From NCBI GenBank assembly GCA_023954375.1, contig JAMLIC010000001.1, positions 248,001 to 312,000 of the forward strand: DNA of 64,000 bases. Direction: 5' to 3'. The stretch comes from Planctomycetota bacterium. GTDB taxonomy: Bacteria > Planctomycetota > J058. A program made the position numbers and the translations under genes. Shown one piece after another: positions 38,809 through 47,726 of this stretch. The notes below the pieces were generated by a model, which did no database searches, was not told the DNA's origin, and saw nothing but the letters and a program-made list of their open reading frames with translations. Within the stretch, counting starts at the first letter, position 1. Each line of letters opens with the position of its first letter.

Positions 38809-40257
38809 CTCCACCGCGCTCTCGGGCAGCTCCGCGAACGCCTCCCGCAGGTCGCGCGCGGCGGGGTAGCGCTCGGCGGGGTCGGACCGCAGGCAGCGCT
38901 CCACGAGCTTGATCAGCGCCTTGCTCGGACCGCGCCCGAGCTTGCGCAGGTCGCCGTGCTGGCCCTTCTGCATGCGCTGCGCGACGTCGATCAGGTTGCC
39001 CTCGTAGGGGGGGCGGCCGGAGAGGGCGAAGAAGAGGGTCGCGCCGACGCCGTAGACGTCGGCGCGGTGGTCGACGTTCTGGACGTCGAACAGGAGCTCC
39101 GGCGCGGCGAACGGCGACTGGCTGAGGACCTGCCCGCTCTGGGTGATCGCCAGCCCCTTCTCCGCGGTCGCCCGCTTGGCGAGCGCGAGGTCCACGAGCT
39201 TGACCGTGCGGCCGGCGTCGCCGACGAGGACGTTGCGCGGGGAGACGTTGCGGTGCAGGACGTCGCGCGCGTGCGCGTAGACCAGCGCGTCGGTGACGCG
39301 GCCGAGGATCGCGACCGCCTGGCGCGGGGGCAGGTGGCCGCCGGCGGCGCTGACGTGGGCGCCGAGGTCGAGCCCCTCGACGTACTCCATGCTCACGTAG
39401 ATGCGCCCGCCCGTGTGGCCGGCGCCGTAGATCGCGCAGACGTTCGGGTGGGCCAGCCGCGCGCCGGCCTGCGCCCCGCGGAGGAAGCGGCCCACGGCCT
39501 GGGCGTCCTTCGCCAGGTCCGGGGAGAGGATCTTCACGGCGACGACGCGCTTGCGCCGCCGGTCGTAGGCCTTGTAGACCCGCCCCAGCGAGCCGCTGCC
39601 CAGCTCCTTGAGGATGTCGTAGTCGCCCAGCGCGGCGTGCGGCGAGAGCCCGCCGTCGTCGTCGTCGCGCCGCGTGCGCAGCTCGACGGTGTCGGCGAGG
39701 TCTCGCACGGGGCGCGCGTCGGAGTCGTCGGCGGGCGACGGCGCCTCGATCGGGAGGATGTCCGTCTTGGCCTCGAGCCGCCGGCGCCGCTTCCCCGCCT
39801 CGTCGAGGCGCCCCGGCCGCGCGCCGGGCGGGGGCGTCGAGGGCCCGGGGGGCGGCGCCCAGCCGCGGGCCTGCGCCGCGGCGGCGTCGACGGCGCGGAC
39901 GCCCTCCTGCACGGCGGGGCTGGGCGGCGGCGGCGGCGGCGCCGCCGCCTGCTGCTCGGGGAGCAGGAGCGCGACGAACGTCTCGCCGATGCGGAAGCTG
40001 CGCCCGGGCTCGAGCGGCCGCGCGCCCTCGACGCGCTCGTCCCCCAGCCACGTGCCGCCCGGCGTGGCGAAGTCCTGCAGGTACCACCGCCCGCCGGCCT
40101 GGAACACCTGGCAGTGGACGTCCGACAGCGCCGCGTCGGGCAGGCTCACGCCCGCCCGGCGCCCGAACACGACGGGCAGCGGGTCGTCGAGGACGATGAC
40201 GTCCCCCTTGTGCGGCCCGCTGAGCACGACGAGCTGAGGGCGCGAGGCGGCGGGCAC
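38806..40257 (-). CDS. FHA-domain Ser/Thr pseudokinase
   Basis: A 483-residue protein. Residues 1-95 are an FHA phosphothreonine-binding domain (VVFGRRAGVSLPDAALSDVH, then GTWLGDERV). A Pro-rich linker follows, then a kinase fold from about 205 to 475 with GSGSLGRVY and VAVKIL. The catalytic loop reads LHRNVSPRNV, so the HRD Asp is Asn, and DFG is replaced by DLA; APE and DVYGVG are present. Two key residues are lost, so it is probably a pseudokinase or a scaffold reading phosphorylation by another kinase. Its ATG lies 3 nt after the stop of the E2-like acyltransferase, with which it must be co-transcribed. A GCTAAA repeat abuts its stop codon. Confidence 0.9.
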   Translation of the reverse strand: MPAASRPQLVVLSGPHKGDVIVLDDPLPVVFGRRAGVSLPDAALSDVHCQVFQAGGRWYLQDFATPGGTWLGDERVEGARPLEPGRSFRIGETFVALLLPEQQAAAPPPPPPSPAVQEGVRAVDAAAAQARGWAPPPGPSTPPPGARPGRLDEAGKRRRRLEAKTDILPIEAPSPADDSDARPVRDLADTVELRTRRDDDDGGLSPHAALGDYDILKELGSGSLGRVYKAYDRRRKRVVAVKILSPDLAKDAQAVGRFLRGAQAGARLAHPNVCAIYGAGHTGGRIYVSMEYVEGLDLGAHVSAAGGHLPPRQAVAILGRVTDALVYAHARDVLHRNVSPRNVLVGDAGRTVKLVDLALAKRATAEKGLAITQSGQVLSQSPFAAPELLFDVQNVDHRADVYGVGATLFFALSGRPPYEGNLIDVAQRMQKGQHGDLRKLGRGPSKALIKLVERCLRSDPAERYPAARDLREAFAELPESAVE

Positions 40258-40260
40258 GGC

Positions 40261-41202
40261 TCAGCCTCCGAAGGTGGGGAGCGCGCCGGGCCCGGAGCCG
40301 TTGCTGCGCGTCGAAGGCCCCGGGGGGGGCGGCGGCGGGTGGGCGTGCTCGAGGGTCGGGATCGCCGGCGGGTCGGGGTCGGGGATCCCCAGGTCGGTCT
40401 CGAAGGCGTAGGGGTTCTCCATGTAGCTGGTCACGACCTTGATGAACTTGCCGATCTTGTTCCCGTCGATGACCCGGTGGTCGAACGTCGCCGAGAGGGT
40501 GATCACCGGGCGCACGACGACCTGGTCGCCGACGACCCAGGGCGCCGGCTTGACCTGCCCGACGAGGCAGATGAACGGCACGCGCGAGACGGCGATCAGC
40601 GGCGCGTAGGCGACGTCGATGCCGAACCTGCTCACGTTCGTGACCATGAGCGTCCCGAACGGCTCGGGCCGCGCGCCGAGGAAGGTCGGCGTGATGCCGA
40701 GGTTGTACTCGAGGAACGTGAGCGCCCCGAGCAGCCCGCGCAGGAGCCACACGGGCATGCCGCCGAGGCAGCCCTTCTGGGTCTTCTCGTACTGCTGGTC
40801 CTTGCCGCCGCGGAGCCGCTGCGCGCGGTCGCGCAGGGTCTGCGCCACCTCGACGATCGACTTGCGGCCGGTGTCGGGCACGGTCACGCCCGAGAGGTCC
40901 TTGCCGTCCTCGACGTCCACCTGGAAGTAGACGTCGACGGTGTCCTTCGTGTAGGGCCGCCCCCAGATGATCTTCGAGTTCATGTCCGGGACCTTGGTCC
41001 CGGCGCAGGCGACGGCGCGGCCGACGAGCTGCCCCATGCTCGGGGCGATGCCGTACTTCGCCTTCACGTCCTCGACGAAGCGCTGCGCCTTGCTGACCTC
41101 GAGCTGCAGGTGCCCGTAGATCGTGCCGTCGCGCGGCGCGTCCCAGAACGCCATGGCGATGCGGCGGAAGCCGCGGAGCTCGGTGCGGTGGTACGATCCC
41201 AC
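40261..41202 (-). CDS. stand-alone 2-oxoacid dehydrogenase-type acyltransferase (E2 catalytic domain)
   Basis: A 313-residue protein matching only the catalytic core of E2 enzymes, related to chloramphenicol acetyltransferase. It has the active-site motif DHRVIDG (HxxxDG) and the preceding ITLSATF strand. The lipoyl and E1/E3-binding domains of a real E2 are absent, as are E1 and E3 genes nearby. It may acylate a free substrate or a protein. It is the first gene of a two-gene operon with the FHA-pseudokinase, 3 nt upstream, an unusual pairing. A Pro-rich tail ends the protein. Confidence 0.88.
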   Translation of the reverse strand: MGSYHRTELRGFRRIAMAFWDAPRDGTIYGHLQLEVSKAQRFVEDVKAKYGIAPSMGQLVGRAVACAGTKVPDMNSKIIWGRPYTKDTVDVYFQVDVEDGKDLSGVTVPDTGRKSIVEVAQTLRDRAQRLRGGKDQQYEKTQKGCLGGMPVWLLRGLLGALTFLEYNLGITPTFLGARPEPFGTLMVTNVSRFGIDVAYAPLIAVSRVPFICLVGQVKPAPWVVGDQVVVRPVITLSATFDHRVIDGNKIGKFIKVVTSYMENPYAFETDLGIPDPDPPAIPTLEHAHPPPPPPGPSTRSNGSGPGALPTFGG

Positions 41203-41367
41203 GCTGCCCCTCCTCCCGGGGGGGCGCGGATTCTACCGGCTGCCGCGGGGCGCGGGGGGCTTGCGAGGGCGGGCTTTGCGCGCCGGGGGCGGGGCGGTCG
41301 GTCCGCGCCGTAGACTGGCCGCTGGCCGGGGCGCGGCCTGCGAGGCGGGCCCCGGGCCGGGGTGGCC

Positions 41368-42978
41368 ATGCGCACGCGCCTGTCGATCACGCTCGAGCCC
41401 TCGCTGGGGCTCGACCCGCCGCCGGTCGTCGAGCTGCAGGACTGGTTCGACCGCCCCTACGACAACGCCGTGGCCACGGCGCGCACCTGCTACTCGTCGA
41501 AGGTCGTCTACCCCGAGGACGTGTCGAAGAGCGAGAAGTCGCGCGAGCTGCGCGACCGGATCGCCGGCTCGACCTACCAGGCCGGGCACCACACGACGAT
41601 CCAGCACCCGACCTTCCAGTTCGTGCTCCGGCGCGTGTCGCGCCAGCTGATCTGGTCGTTCCTGCACCAGCACCCGTTCTACAACTCGGAGCAGGTGTCG
41701 CAGCGCTACGTCAAGGTGAAGGAGGGCCACTACACCGTCCCCCCGCTCCCGTCGGCGGAGGCGCGGGCGGTGTTCGACGACGCGGCGCGGGCGCAGATGG
41801 CGGCCTACGAGCGGCTGATCGAGCTCCTGCGGCCGACGGTCGAGCGCGAGTACTTCCAGGTGTTCCCCGCGCGCCGCCGCCGGGCCGAGCGCTGGGCCGG
41901 CGCGGTCGAGAAGCGCCTCTACGAGGCGGCGCGCTACGTCCTGCCCGTCGCCACGCACGCCCACCTCTACCACACGGTCTCGGGGCTGACGCTCCACCGC
42001 TACCGCCGGCTCGTCGACCTCTACGACTGCCCGGCCGAGCAGCGCGCCGTCGTGGGCGCCATGGCGCGCCTGGTCGAGCAGGTCGACCCCGACTTCTGGA
42101 AGCACGCCGAGGACCCGCTCCCGCTCGAGGAGACGCTCGAGCACGCGCTGTTCACCCGGTTCCACGGCGCGCAGGGCGACGCGGCCACCACGCGGACGTT
42201 CGTGGCCGAGTTCGACGCGCGCCTCGACGGCCGGCGCTCGCGCCTCCTCGACTGGAAGGTCAACGGCGAGGCGTCGCTGGCGCAGTCGGTGCGGACGGTC
42301 CTCGGCCTGCCGCGAGAGCGCCTGCCCGACGACGAGGCCCTGCGCCTCGTGCTCGACCCCGCCGCGCACCGGGCGCTCGCCGGGGGCGCGCTGAACCTCT
42401 CGACCCACCTGAAGCTGACGCGGGCGCTGCACCACCCGCACTTCACCTTCGCCAAGAAGCTCTCCCACACGGCCGACAGCCAGGACCAGCGGCACCGCAT
42501 GACGCCGGGCGCGCGGCCGATCCTCGCCGCGCACGTGCTCCTCGACGACGAGCCCGACGTGGTCCTGCCGGAGGCGATCGTGCGCACGCCGGCCGCCCAC
42601 GAGGCCTTCCTCGAGGCGGCGCGTGACACGCTCGCCGCCATGCGCTGCCTGCGCGACCTGGGGGCGACGTCCGAGGCGTGGCAGTACCTGCTGCCGAACG
42701 CCGCCGCCGTGCGCTTCGAGGAGTCGGGCGACCTCCTGAACTTCCACCACAAGTGGTCGCTCAGGCTCTGCTTCCTGGCGCAGGAGGAGATCTGGCGCGC
42801 GTCGCAGGAGGAGGTCCTGCAGGTGCGCGAGGTCCACCCCGCCATCGGCGCGCTGATCGGCCCCCCCTGCTGGACGCGCCGCCGGGCCGGCGTCACCCCC
42901 TTCTGCCCGGAGGGCGACCGTTACTGCGGGGTGCCGGCCTGGAGCCAGGACGTGGCCGACTACGCCCGCCTGATCTGA
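41368..42978 (+). CDS. double-length ThyX-like FAD-dependent thymidylate synthase homologue
   Basis: About 536 residues, twice the length of ordinary ThyX (220-250). The N-half keeps the ThyX fold (ARTCYSSK, GHHTTIQHPTFQF, RRVSRQLIWSFL) and the signature region reads HPFYNSEQVSQRY, where canonical ThyX has RHRxxSxNExSxRY; the first Arg-His-Arg is lost. The C-half looks like a second diverged ThyX domain (HTADSQDQRHRM; YLLPNAAAVRFEE; FHHKWSLRLCFLAQEEIW). Canonical ThyX makes dTMP from dUMP with FADH2 and methylene-THF. Whether this form does so needs a check for thyA or a normal thyX elsewhere. A GTG at 41362 is the alternative start. Confidence 0.85.
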   Translation: MRTRLSITLEPSLGLDPPPVVELQDWFDRPYDNAVATARTCYSSKVVYPEDVSKSEKSRELRDRIAGSTYQAGHHTTIQHPTFQFVLRRVSRQLIWSFLHQHPFYNSEQVSQRYVKVKEGHYTVPPLPSAEARAVFDDAARAQMAAYERLIELLRPTVEREYFQVFPARRRRAERWAGAVEKRLYEAARYVLPVATHAHLYHTVSGLTLHRYRRLVDLYDCPAEQRAVVGAMARLVEQVDPDFWKHAEDPLPLEETLEHALFTRFHGAQGDAATTRTFVAEFDARLDGRRSRLLDWKVNGEASLAQSVRTVLGLPRERLPDDEALRLVLDPAAHRALAGGALNLSTHLKLTRALHHPHFTFAKKLSHTADSQDQRHRMTPGARPILAAHVLLDDEPDVVLPEAIVRTPAAHEAFLEAARDTLAAMRCLRDLGATSEAWQYLLPNAAAVRFEESGDLLNFHHKWSLRLCFLAQEEIWRASQEEVLQVREVHPAIGALIGPPCWTRRRAGVTPFCPEGDRYCGVPAWSQDVADYARLI

Positions 42979-43023
42979 CGAGGAATCGGCTAACTACGTC
43001 CAAATCGTCCAATTCGGTCGCGT

Positions 43024-43052
43024 TTTACCCCGCCCCGGACCGTGTGTAGAGT
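43024..43052 (+). promoter_or_regulatory. candidate promoter of the LuxR-type regulator
   Basis: TTTACC at 43024-43029 and TAGAGT at 43047-43052 are 17 nt apart. The first suitable start, GTG at 43069, lies 16 nt further on. Confidence 0.45.
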
Positions 43053-43068
43053 CGGTAACGGTCGGACG

Positions 43069-43725
43069 GTGCCTGTTCCCGTGCAAAACCCTCACGTCCC
43101 GCCCGGGCGCGTCGCGCGCCGCCGGGTGGTCCTCGTCGACGCGCTCCCCGTCGCCCGCTACGGCCTCGCGCAGGCCCTGGCGGCCGAACCCGACCTCGAG
43201 GTCGTCGGCACCACCGGCGATCCCGTCGAGGCCGCGCTCATGGCGGGGGCCCTGCGCCCGGACGCGATCGTCCTCGACACGGCCTTCCTCGACCGGGGCG
43301 GCCTGGAGCTCATCCGCGAGCTGCGGGCGGTCTGCCCGGGCGCCGCCCTGGTGGTCTTCTCCGGTCAGGACCAGGAGGTCCACGCCGCGCGCGCCCTGCG
43401 CGCCGGCGCCAGCGGCTACGTCTCGAAGCGCGAGGAGCTGGCGGAGGTCGTCCGCGCGCTCCGCACGGTCCTCGCCGGCGGGGTGCACGTCGTCGCGGAG
43501 CCAGCCGCGGGTGACGGCGGCGGCCCCAAGCTGACCCAGCGGGAGCAGCAGGTGCTCGAGCACCTCGGCCGCGGCCTGCGCAGCCGCGAGATCGCCGCGG
43601 CGATGGGCCTGAGCGAGAAGACGATCGAGGGCTACCGGGCGCAGCTGCGCGCCAAGCTCGGCCTGCCCGATGCGGCGACGCTCCTGCAGCACGCGATCCG
43701 CTGGGTCCGTCAGCACGAAGGGTGA
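43069..43725 (+). CDS. NarL/FixJ-type response regulator
   Basis: About 218 residues: an N-terminal receiver and a C-terminal LuxR-type helix-turn-helix. The receiver has VVLVDALPVARYGLAQAL with only one of the two acidic residues, the phospho-acceptor Asp in AIVLDTAFLD, Ser in FSGQ, and Lys in GYVSK. The output domain is standard (LTQREQQVLEHLGRGLRSRE, IAAAMGLSEKTIEGYRAQLR). The weakened acidic pocket suggests altered metal binding or phosphorylation. No histidine kinase is adjacent. A remnant of a second receiver gene lies directly downstream on the other strand. Confidence 0.9.
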   Translation: MPVPVQNPHVPPGRVARRRVVLVDALPVARYGLAQALAAEPDLEVVGTTGDPVEAALMAGALRPDAIVLDTAFLDRGGLELIRELRAVCPGAALVVFSGQDQEVHAARALRAGASGYVSKREELAEVVRALRTVLAGGVHVVAEPAAGDGGGPKLTQREQQVLEHLGRGLRSREIAAAMGLSEKTIEGYRAQLRAKLGLPDAATLLQHAIRWVRQHEG

Positions 43726-43779
43726 TGACGCGCGGCCGGCGACCGCGGCCGCGCCCGTCGATCTCGACGCGACAGCGCG

Positions 43780-44022
43780 TGAGGCGGGTCGTGTCGCCCT
43801 GGCGACGCCCGAGCACGCGCTCGGCGAGGTCCGGGGGGCGGCGTCGCGCAGGACGCCCTCGGCCGGCGCGAGCGCCGGGAGGGCCCGGCGGGCGGCGGCG
43901 TCGTCGGCGTCGAGGAGCACGACCGCCCGCAGCGCCCGGTCGAACTGCCGCACCTCGGCCAGCGCGTCGAGGCCGTCCATGCGCGGGAGCCGGGCGTCGA
44001 GCGCGACGACCTCGGGGTAACC
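43780..44022 (-). pseudogene. truncated receiver-domain remnant
   Basis: The minus strand reads GYPEVVALDARLPRMDGLDA and LRAVVLLDADDAAARRAL, the middle of a response-regulator receiver with its phospho-acceptor Asp. There is no receiver N-terminus: the SIMPL gene ends only 50 nt upstream. At a run of six bases (43833-43838) the frame must shift for the receiver to continue as PPDLAERVLGRRQGDTTR. The fragment has lost its front third and the active-site Lys and cannot be functional. It fills most of the 347-nt gap 43726-44072; nothing else is seen there. Confidence 0.6.
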
Positions 44023-44072
44023 AGCCGTCGGGCTGCAGCACCTGCGCGGACTGTCCCGCGGGCGCGCGCGGT

Positions 44073-44822
44073 TCAGCGCGGGGACGTCCCCTCGCGGGGA
44101 ACGAGGCGCCACCGCACGGACACGCGCGCGCCGACGGCGAGCAGGCCGGGCTCGACGGGCGGCCCGGCGTCCGCGGCGAGCGCGCGCATCTCGGCGAAGG
44201 GCCGCGGCCCGTGCGCGTCGTCGAGCGCCTGGACCTCGAGCACCTCGCCGAGCGCGAGGTCGAGCGCCTCCGCCAGCGCGGCGGCGCGGGCGCGGGCGTC
44301 GGCGATGGCGCGCCGCAGGGCCTCCTCGCGCGCGTGGGCGGCGTCGCGCAGCTCGAGCCGGACGGACGCCACCTCGTTCAGGCCGGCCGCGACCGCCGCG
44401 TCGACGAGCGGCCCGACGCGCGCCGGGTCGTCGAGGCGCACCTCGAGCGTCTGCCGCGCGCGGTAGCCGGTGACCTGCGGGCGGTCGCCGCGGCCGTGGT
44501 GCCCGTGGTCGTAGACGGGCGACAGGTCGATCGAGCCGGTGCGCACCTGCTCGCGCTCGACCCCCAGGGCCAGCACCCGCTCCAGCGCCGCGCGCATGCG
44601 GCCGTCGGCGTCCCGCTGGGCGGCGGCCGCCTCGCGCGCCTCGCTCACGACGCCGAGCACGACGACGGCCTGGTCGGGGGCGGCGCGGGCCTCCCCCTCG
44701 CCCGTGACCTCGAGGGTCGAGGGCGCCCGGTCGGGAGCGGCGAGCGCCGGCCCGACGGCCAGGAGGGCGGCCACCAGGGCGAGCAGGGGGGCCGCGAGCA
44801 GCCCGCGCAGCGGGGACGTCAT
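44073..44822 (-). CDS. SIMPL-domain (DUF541) periplasmic protein
   Basis: A 249-residue protein with a clear signal peptide (LLAAPLLALVAALLAVGPALAA). The mature part starts with STLEVTGEGEARAAPDQAVV, the typical opening of the SIMPL/DUF541 family, and contains the helical pairing EARAAAAQRD and the conserved YRARQTLEVRLDDP strand. SIMPL proteins are periplasmic; some bind divalent metals or affect membrane stress, but the general function is unknown. The open frame extends far upstream only as a shadow of the genes on the other strand. It is divergent from the M1 aminopeptidase gene with 147 nt between them. Confidence 0.88.
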   Translation of the reverse strand: MTSPLRGLLAAPLLALVAALLAVGPALAAPDRAPSTLEVTGEGEARAAPDQAVVVLGVVSEAREAAAAQRDADGRMRAALERVLALGVEREQVRTGSIDLSPVYDHGHHGRGDRPQVTGYRARQTLEVRLDDPARVGPLVDAAVAAGLNEVASVRLELRDAAHAREEALRRAIADARARAAALAEALDLALGEVLEVQALDDAHGPRPFAEMRALAADAGPPVEPGLLAVGARVSVRWRLVPREGTSPR

Positions 44823-44969
44823 GAGGTCCTCTCCCTCCCTCCTCACGCAACGGCGCGGCCAGGCGCCGCTCGCGCCCGCCTCGGGCCGGGCGGGACCTGG
44901 CCGTCCCCCGCCCCCGGGCCATTGCGTCCCGCGGCGGCCTCGGCGAAACCTGGCGGCCCAGGAGACGCG

Positions 44970-47663
44970 ATGATGCACCACGAGGGCCTCTGCTGCGGAC
45001 GTCGCCAGGCGGTCGGCCGGGGCGACCGCGCGCGCCCCTTCCGCCTGCCCGGCGCGCGCCCCCGGTTCCTCCCCGACCGCCCGGCCCGGGTCGCGCACTA
45101 CCGCCTCGAGGTCGCGCTCGACCTCCCGGAGCAGCGGCTCGAGGGGACGGCCACGCTGTCGCTCCGCTTCCAGCGCGGCGCGGACCGCGTGCGGCTCGAT
45201 GCGGCGGAGCTGGACGTCGCGGCGGTCCACTGGGCCGACGCGCCCGAGCGGGCCCTGCCGTTCGAGGTGGGCGACGAGGCGCTCGTCGTGCGCCTGGACG
45301 CGCCGGCGGCTGCGGGCGCCGCGCGCGACCTCGTCGTGCGCTACGCCACGCGCCCGCGCCGCGGGCTCCACTTCGTCCTCCCCGACCGCGAGCACCGCCA
45401 GCGGCAGCCCATGGCCTGGACGCAGGGGCAGGACGAGCACGCGCGCGCCTGGTTCCCGTGCCTCGACACGCCGCGCGACCGCGCGACGACCGAGGTGATC
45501 GCCGAGGTCCCCGAGCCCATGGAGGCGCTGAGCAACGGCGTCCTCGTCGGCCAGGGGCCCGGGGCGCGGCCGCGGACGCGCCGCTTCCACTGGCGCCTCG
45601 ACCAGCCGCACCCGCCCTACCTCGTGACGCTCGTCGCCGGGACGTTCCAGGCCGTGGACGACCGCTGGGAGGCGCCGGACGGCAAGGTCGTGCCGCTGCG
45701 CCTGCTGGTCCCGTCGCGCCTGGCGCCGCTGGCGGCGCGGACCTTCGCCCCGACGCGCGCGATGATGGACCACCTCTCGGCGTGGACGGGGGTGCCCTTC
45801 CCCTGGCCGCGCTACGACCAGGTCGTCGTCGAGGAGTTCACCTTCGGCGGCATGGAGAACACGACCCAGACCACGCTCACCGCGCGCACCCTCCACGACG
45901 AGACCGTCGCGCAGGACTTCACGTCCGACCACCTCGTCGTCCACGAGCTCGCCCACCAGTGGTTCGGGGACCTCGTCACCTGCCGCGACTGGTCGCACGC
46001 CTGGCTCAACGAGGGGTTCGCCACCTTCTGCGAGGCGCTGTGGGAGGAGCGCGCCCGCGGGCGCGACGCCTACGACGCGGCGATCCTCGACATGCGCGAG
46101 CAGTACCTCGAGGAGGTGGACGGGCGCTACGCGCGGCCGATCGTCACCCGCGACTTCCACGCGCCGATCGACCTGTTCGACCGCCACCTCTACGAGAAGG
46201 GCGCGCTCGTCCTGCACCACCTGCGCGGGCTGCTCGGTGACGAGGACCTGCGCGCCGGCGTCCGCCGCTACCTCGAGGCGCACCGGGACGGGGGCGCGGT
46301 CGAGACGGTGGACCTCGAGCGGGCGCTGTTCGAGGAGACGGGCCGCGACCTGGGGGCGTTCTTCAGCCAGTGGGTGCACCGCGAGGGGCACCCGGCGCTG
46401 AAGGTCACGTTCGAGCACGACGCGGGCGCGGGGCTCGGGCGGTTCACGGTCGAGCAGACGCAGGCCGGCGCGCCCTTCGAGCTGGAGCTGGACCTCGTGC
46501 TCGTCCGCGGCGAGGCGCGCGAGGCGCACCGGCTGCGCCTGGCGGGCAAGCGCGAGGTCGCGTCGATCCCGATGACCGCGCCGCCCGACCGCGTCGTCGT
46601 CGACCCCGATGGCTGGCCGTGCGCCACGCTCGAGCTCGACCTGCCGGCGGCGTGGCTGCGCCGGGTGCTGCTCGAGGAGGCCCGCCTGATCCCCCGGGCC
46701 CGGGCGGCCGCCGCCCTGGCGAAGAAGGGCGGCCGCGACGACGTCGACGCCCTGCGGCGCGTCCTCGCCCAGGACGGGCACCACGGCCTCCGGGGACGGG
46801 TGGCGCGGGCGCTCGGCGAGGTGGGGACGACCGAGGCGCGCCGCGCGCTCGAGGCGGGGCTGGAGACGGTGGCCGACCCGCGCGTCCGGGCCCGGATCGC
46901 CGAGGCGCTGGGGGGCTTCCCGGGCGACCCGGCGGCGGGCGACGCGCTGGCCGAGATGCTCCGCGGCGACCGCTCGCCGCTCGTCGAGGCGGCCGCGGCG
47001 CGGGCGCTCGGCAAGGTCCGCGCGCCGGGCGCGCGCGAGGCCCTGACCGCCGGCCTCGCGCGGGAGAGCTGGAACGACGTGGTCCGGCGCGGGTGCCTCG
47101 ACGGCCTCGGCGCCCTGTTCGACCCCGCCGCCCTCGACGCCTGCGCCCCGTGGCTCGCCTACGGCCGGGGCGAGTGGACCCGCTACGCGGCCGCCCTGGC
47201 GGTCGGCGCCCTCGCCGACGCGGGCGGCATGACCACCCGCACGCGCGCGCTCGAGGCCCTCGTCCCGCTCCTGCGCGATCCGGAGCTCCACGCGCGGATC
47301 GGCGCGATCGAGGGGCTCCAGGCGGCCGGCGACCCCCGCGCGCTCCGCCCCCTCGACCGCGCCGGCGACGACGACGTCGACGGCCGGGTCCGGCGCATGG
47401 CCCGCGAGGCCATGCGCGCCATCCGCGAGGGCCAGGACCGGGCCACGCGCGACGAGCGCCTGCGCCGCGACCTCGACGCCCTGCGCGAGACGTCGCGCAA
47501 GCTGCGCGACCGCCTCGAGCGCCTGGAGGCGATCGTCGACGACCGCCTCCCCGGCCCCGGCCCGCACGAGGGGCTGCCCGGGCGGCGCGGGCGGGGGCCG
47601 GGCGGCGGCGGGCGCGAGGAGCGGGACGTGCTGCGGGGGACGGAGGGCCTGCAGGAGGGGTGA
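44970..47663 (+). CDS. M1-family zinc aminopeptidase with C-terminal HEAT repeats
   Basis: An 897-residue metallopeptidase that removes N-terminal residues from peptides. Beta-rich N-terminal domain, then FGGMENTT (substrate N-terminus recognition; GAMEN in most) and HELAHQW at 325-331 with Glu348 in NEGFA, giving the exact HExxH-x18-E zinc site. The helical C-terminal 300 residues carry HEAT-like repeats (ALGEVGTTEARRALEAGLE; ALGKVRAPGAREALTAGL) and a coiled coil. No signal peptide is visible at the start (MMHHEGLCCGRRQ), so it may be cytoplasmic or exported by another route. GGAG lies 5 nt before the ATG. Confidence 0.93.
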   Translation: MMHHEGLCCGRRQAVGRGDRARPFRLPGARPRFLPDRPARVAHYRLEVALDLPEQRLEGTATLSLRFQRGADRVRLDAAELDVAAVHWADAPERALPFEVGDEALVVRLDAPAAAGAARDLVVRYATRPRRGLHFVLPDREHRQRQPMAWTQGQDEHARAWFPCLDTPRDRATTEVIAEVPEPMEALSNGVLVGQGPGARPRTRRFHWRLDQPHPPYLVTLVAGTFQAVDDRWEAPDGKVVPLRLLVPSRLAPLAARTFAPTRAMMDHLSAWTGVPFPWPRYDQVVVEEFTFGGMENTTQTTLTARTLHDETVAQDFTSDHLVVHELAHQWFGDLVTCRDWSHAWLNEGFATFCEALWEERARGRDAYDAAILDMREQYLEEVDGRYARPIVTRDFHAPIDLFDRHLYEKGALVLHHLRGLLGDEDLRAGVRRYLEAHRDGGAVETVDLERALFEETGRDLGAFFSQWVHREGHPALKVTFEHDAGAGLGRFTVEQTQAGAPFELELDLVLVRGEAREAHRLRLAGKREVASIPMTAPPDRVVVDPDGWPCATLELDLPAAWLRRVLLEEARLIPRARAAAALAKKGGRDDVDALRRVLAQDGHHGLRGRVARALGEVGTTEARRALEAGLETVADPRVRARIAEALGGFPGDPAAGDALAEMLRGDRSPLVEAAAARALGKVRAPGAREALTAGLARESWNDVVRRGCLDGLGALFDPAALDACAPWLAYGRGEWTRYAAALAVGALADAGGMTTRTRALEALVPLLRDPELHARIGAIEGLQAAGDPRALRPLDRAGDDDVDGRVRRMAREAMRAIREGQDRATRDERLRRDLDALRETSRKLRDRLERLEAIVDDRLPGPGPHEGLPGRRGRGPGGGGREERDVLRGTEGLQEG

Positions 47664-47714
47664 GGGGGGGACAGGGAGCTGCGGCGCCGACGACGTCATG
47701 CCGCCCGTCCCCGC

Positions 47715-47720
47715 TACAAT
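47715..47720 (+). promoter_or_regulatory. -10-like box for lpxB
   Basis: TACAAT ends 6 nt before the GTG start of lpxB. This is too close for a leader with a ribosome binding site, so the mRNA may be leaderless. Confidence 0.35.
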
Positions 47721-47726
47721 CCCGCC

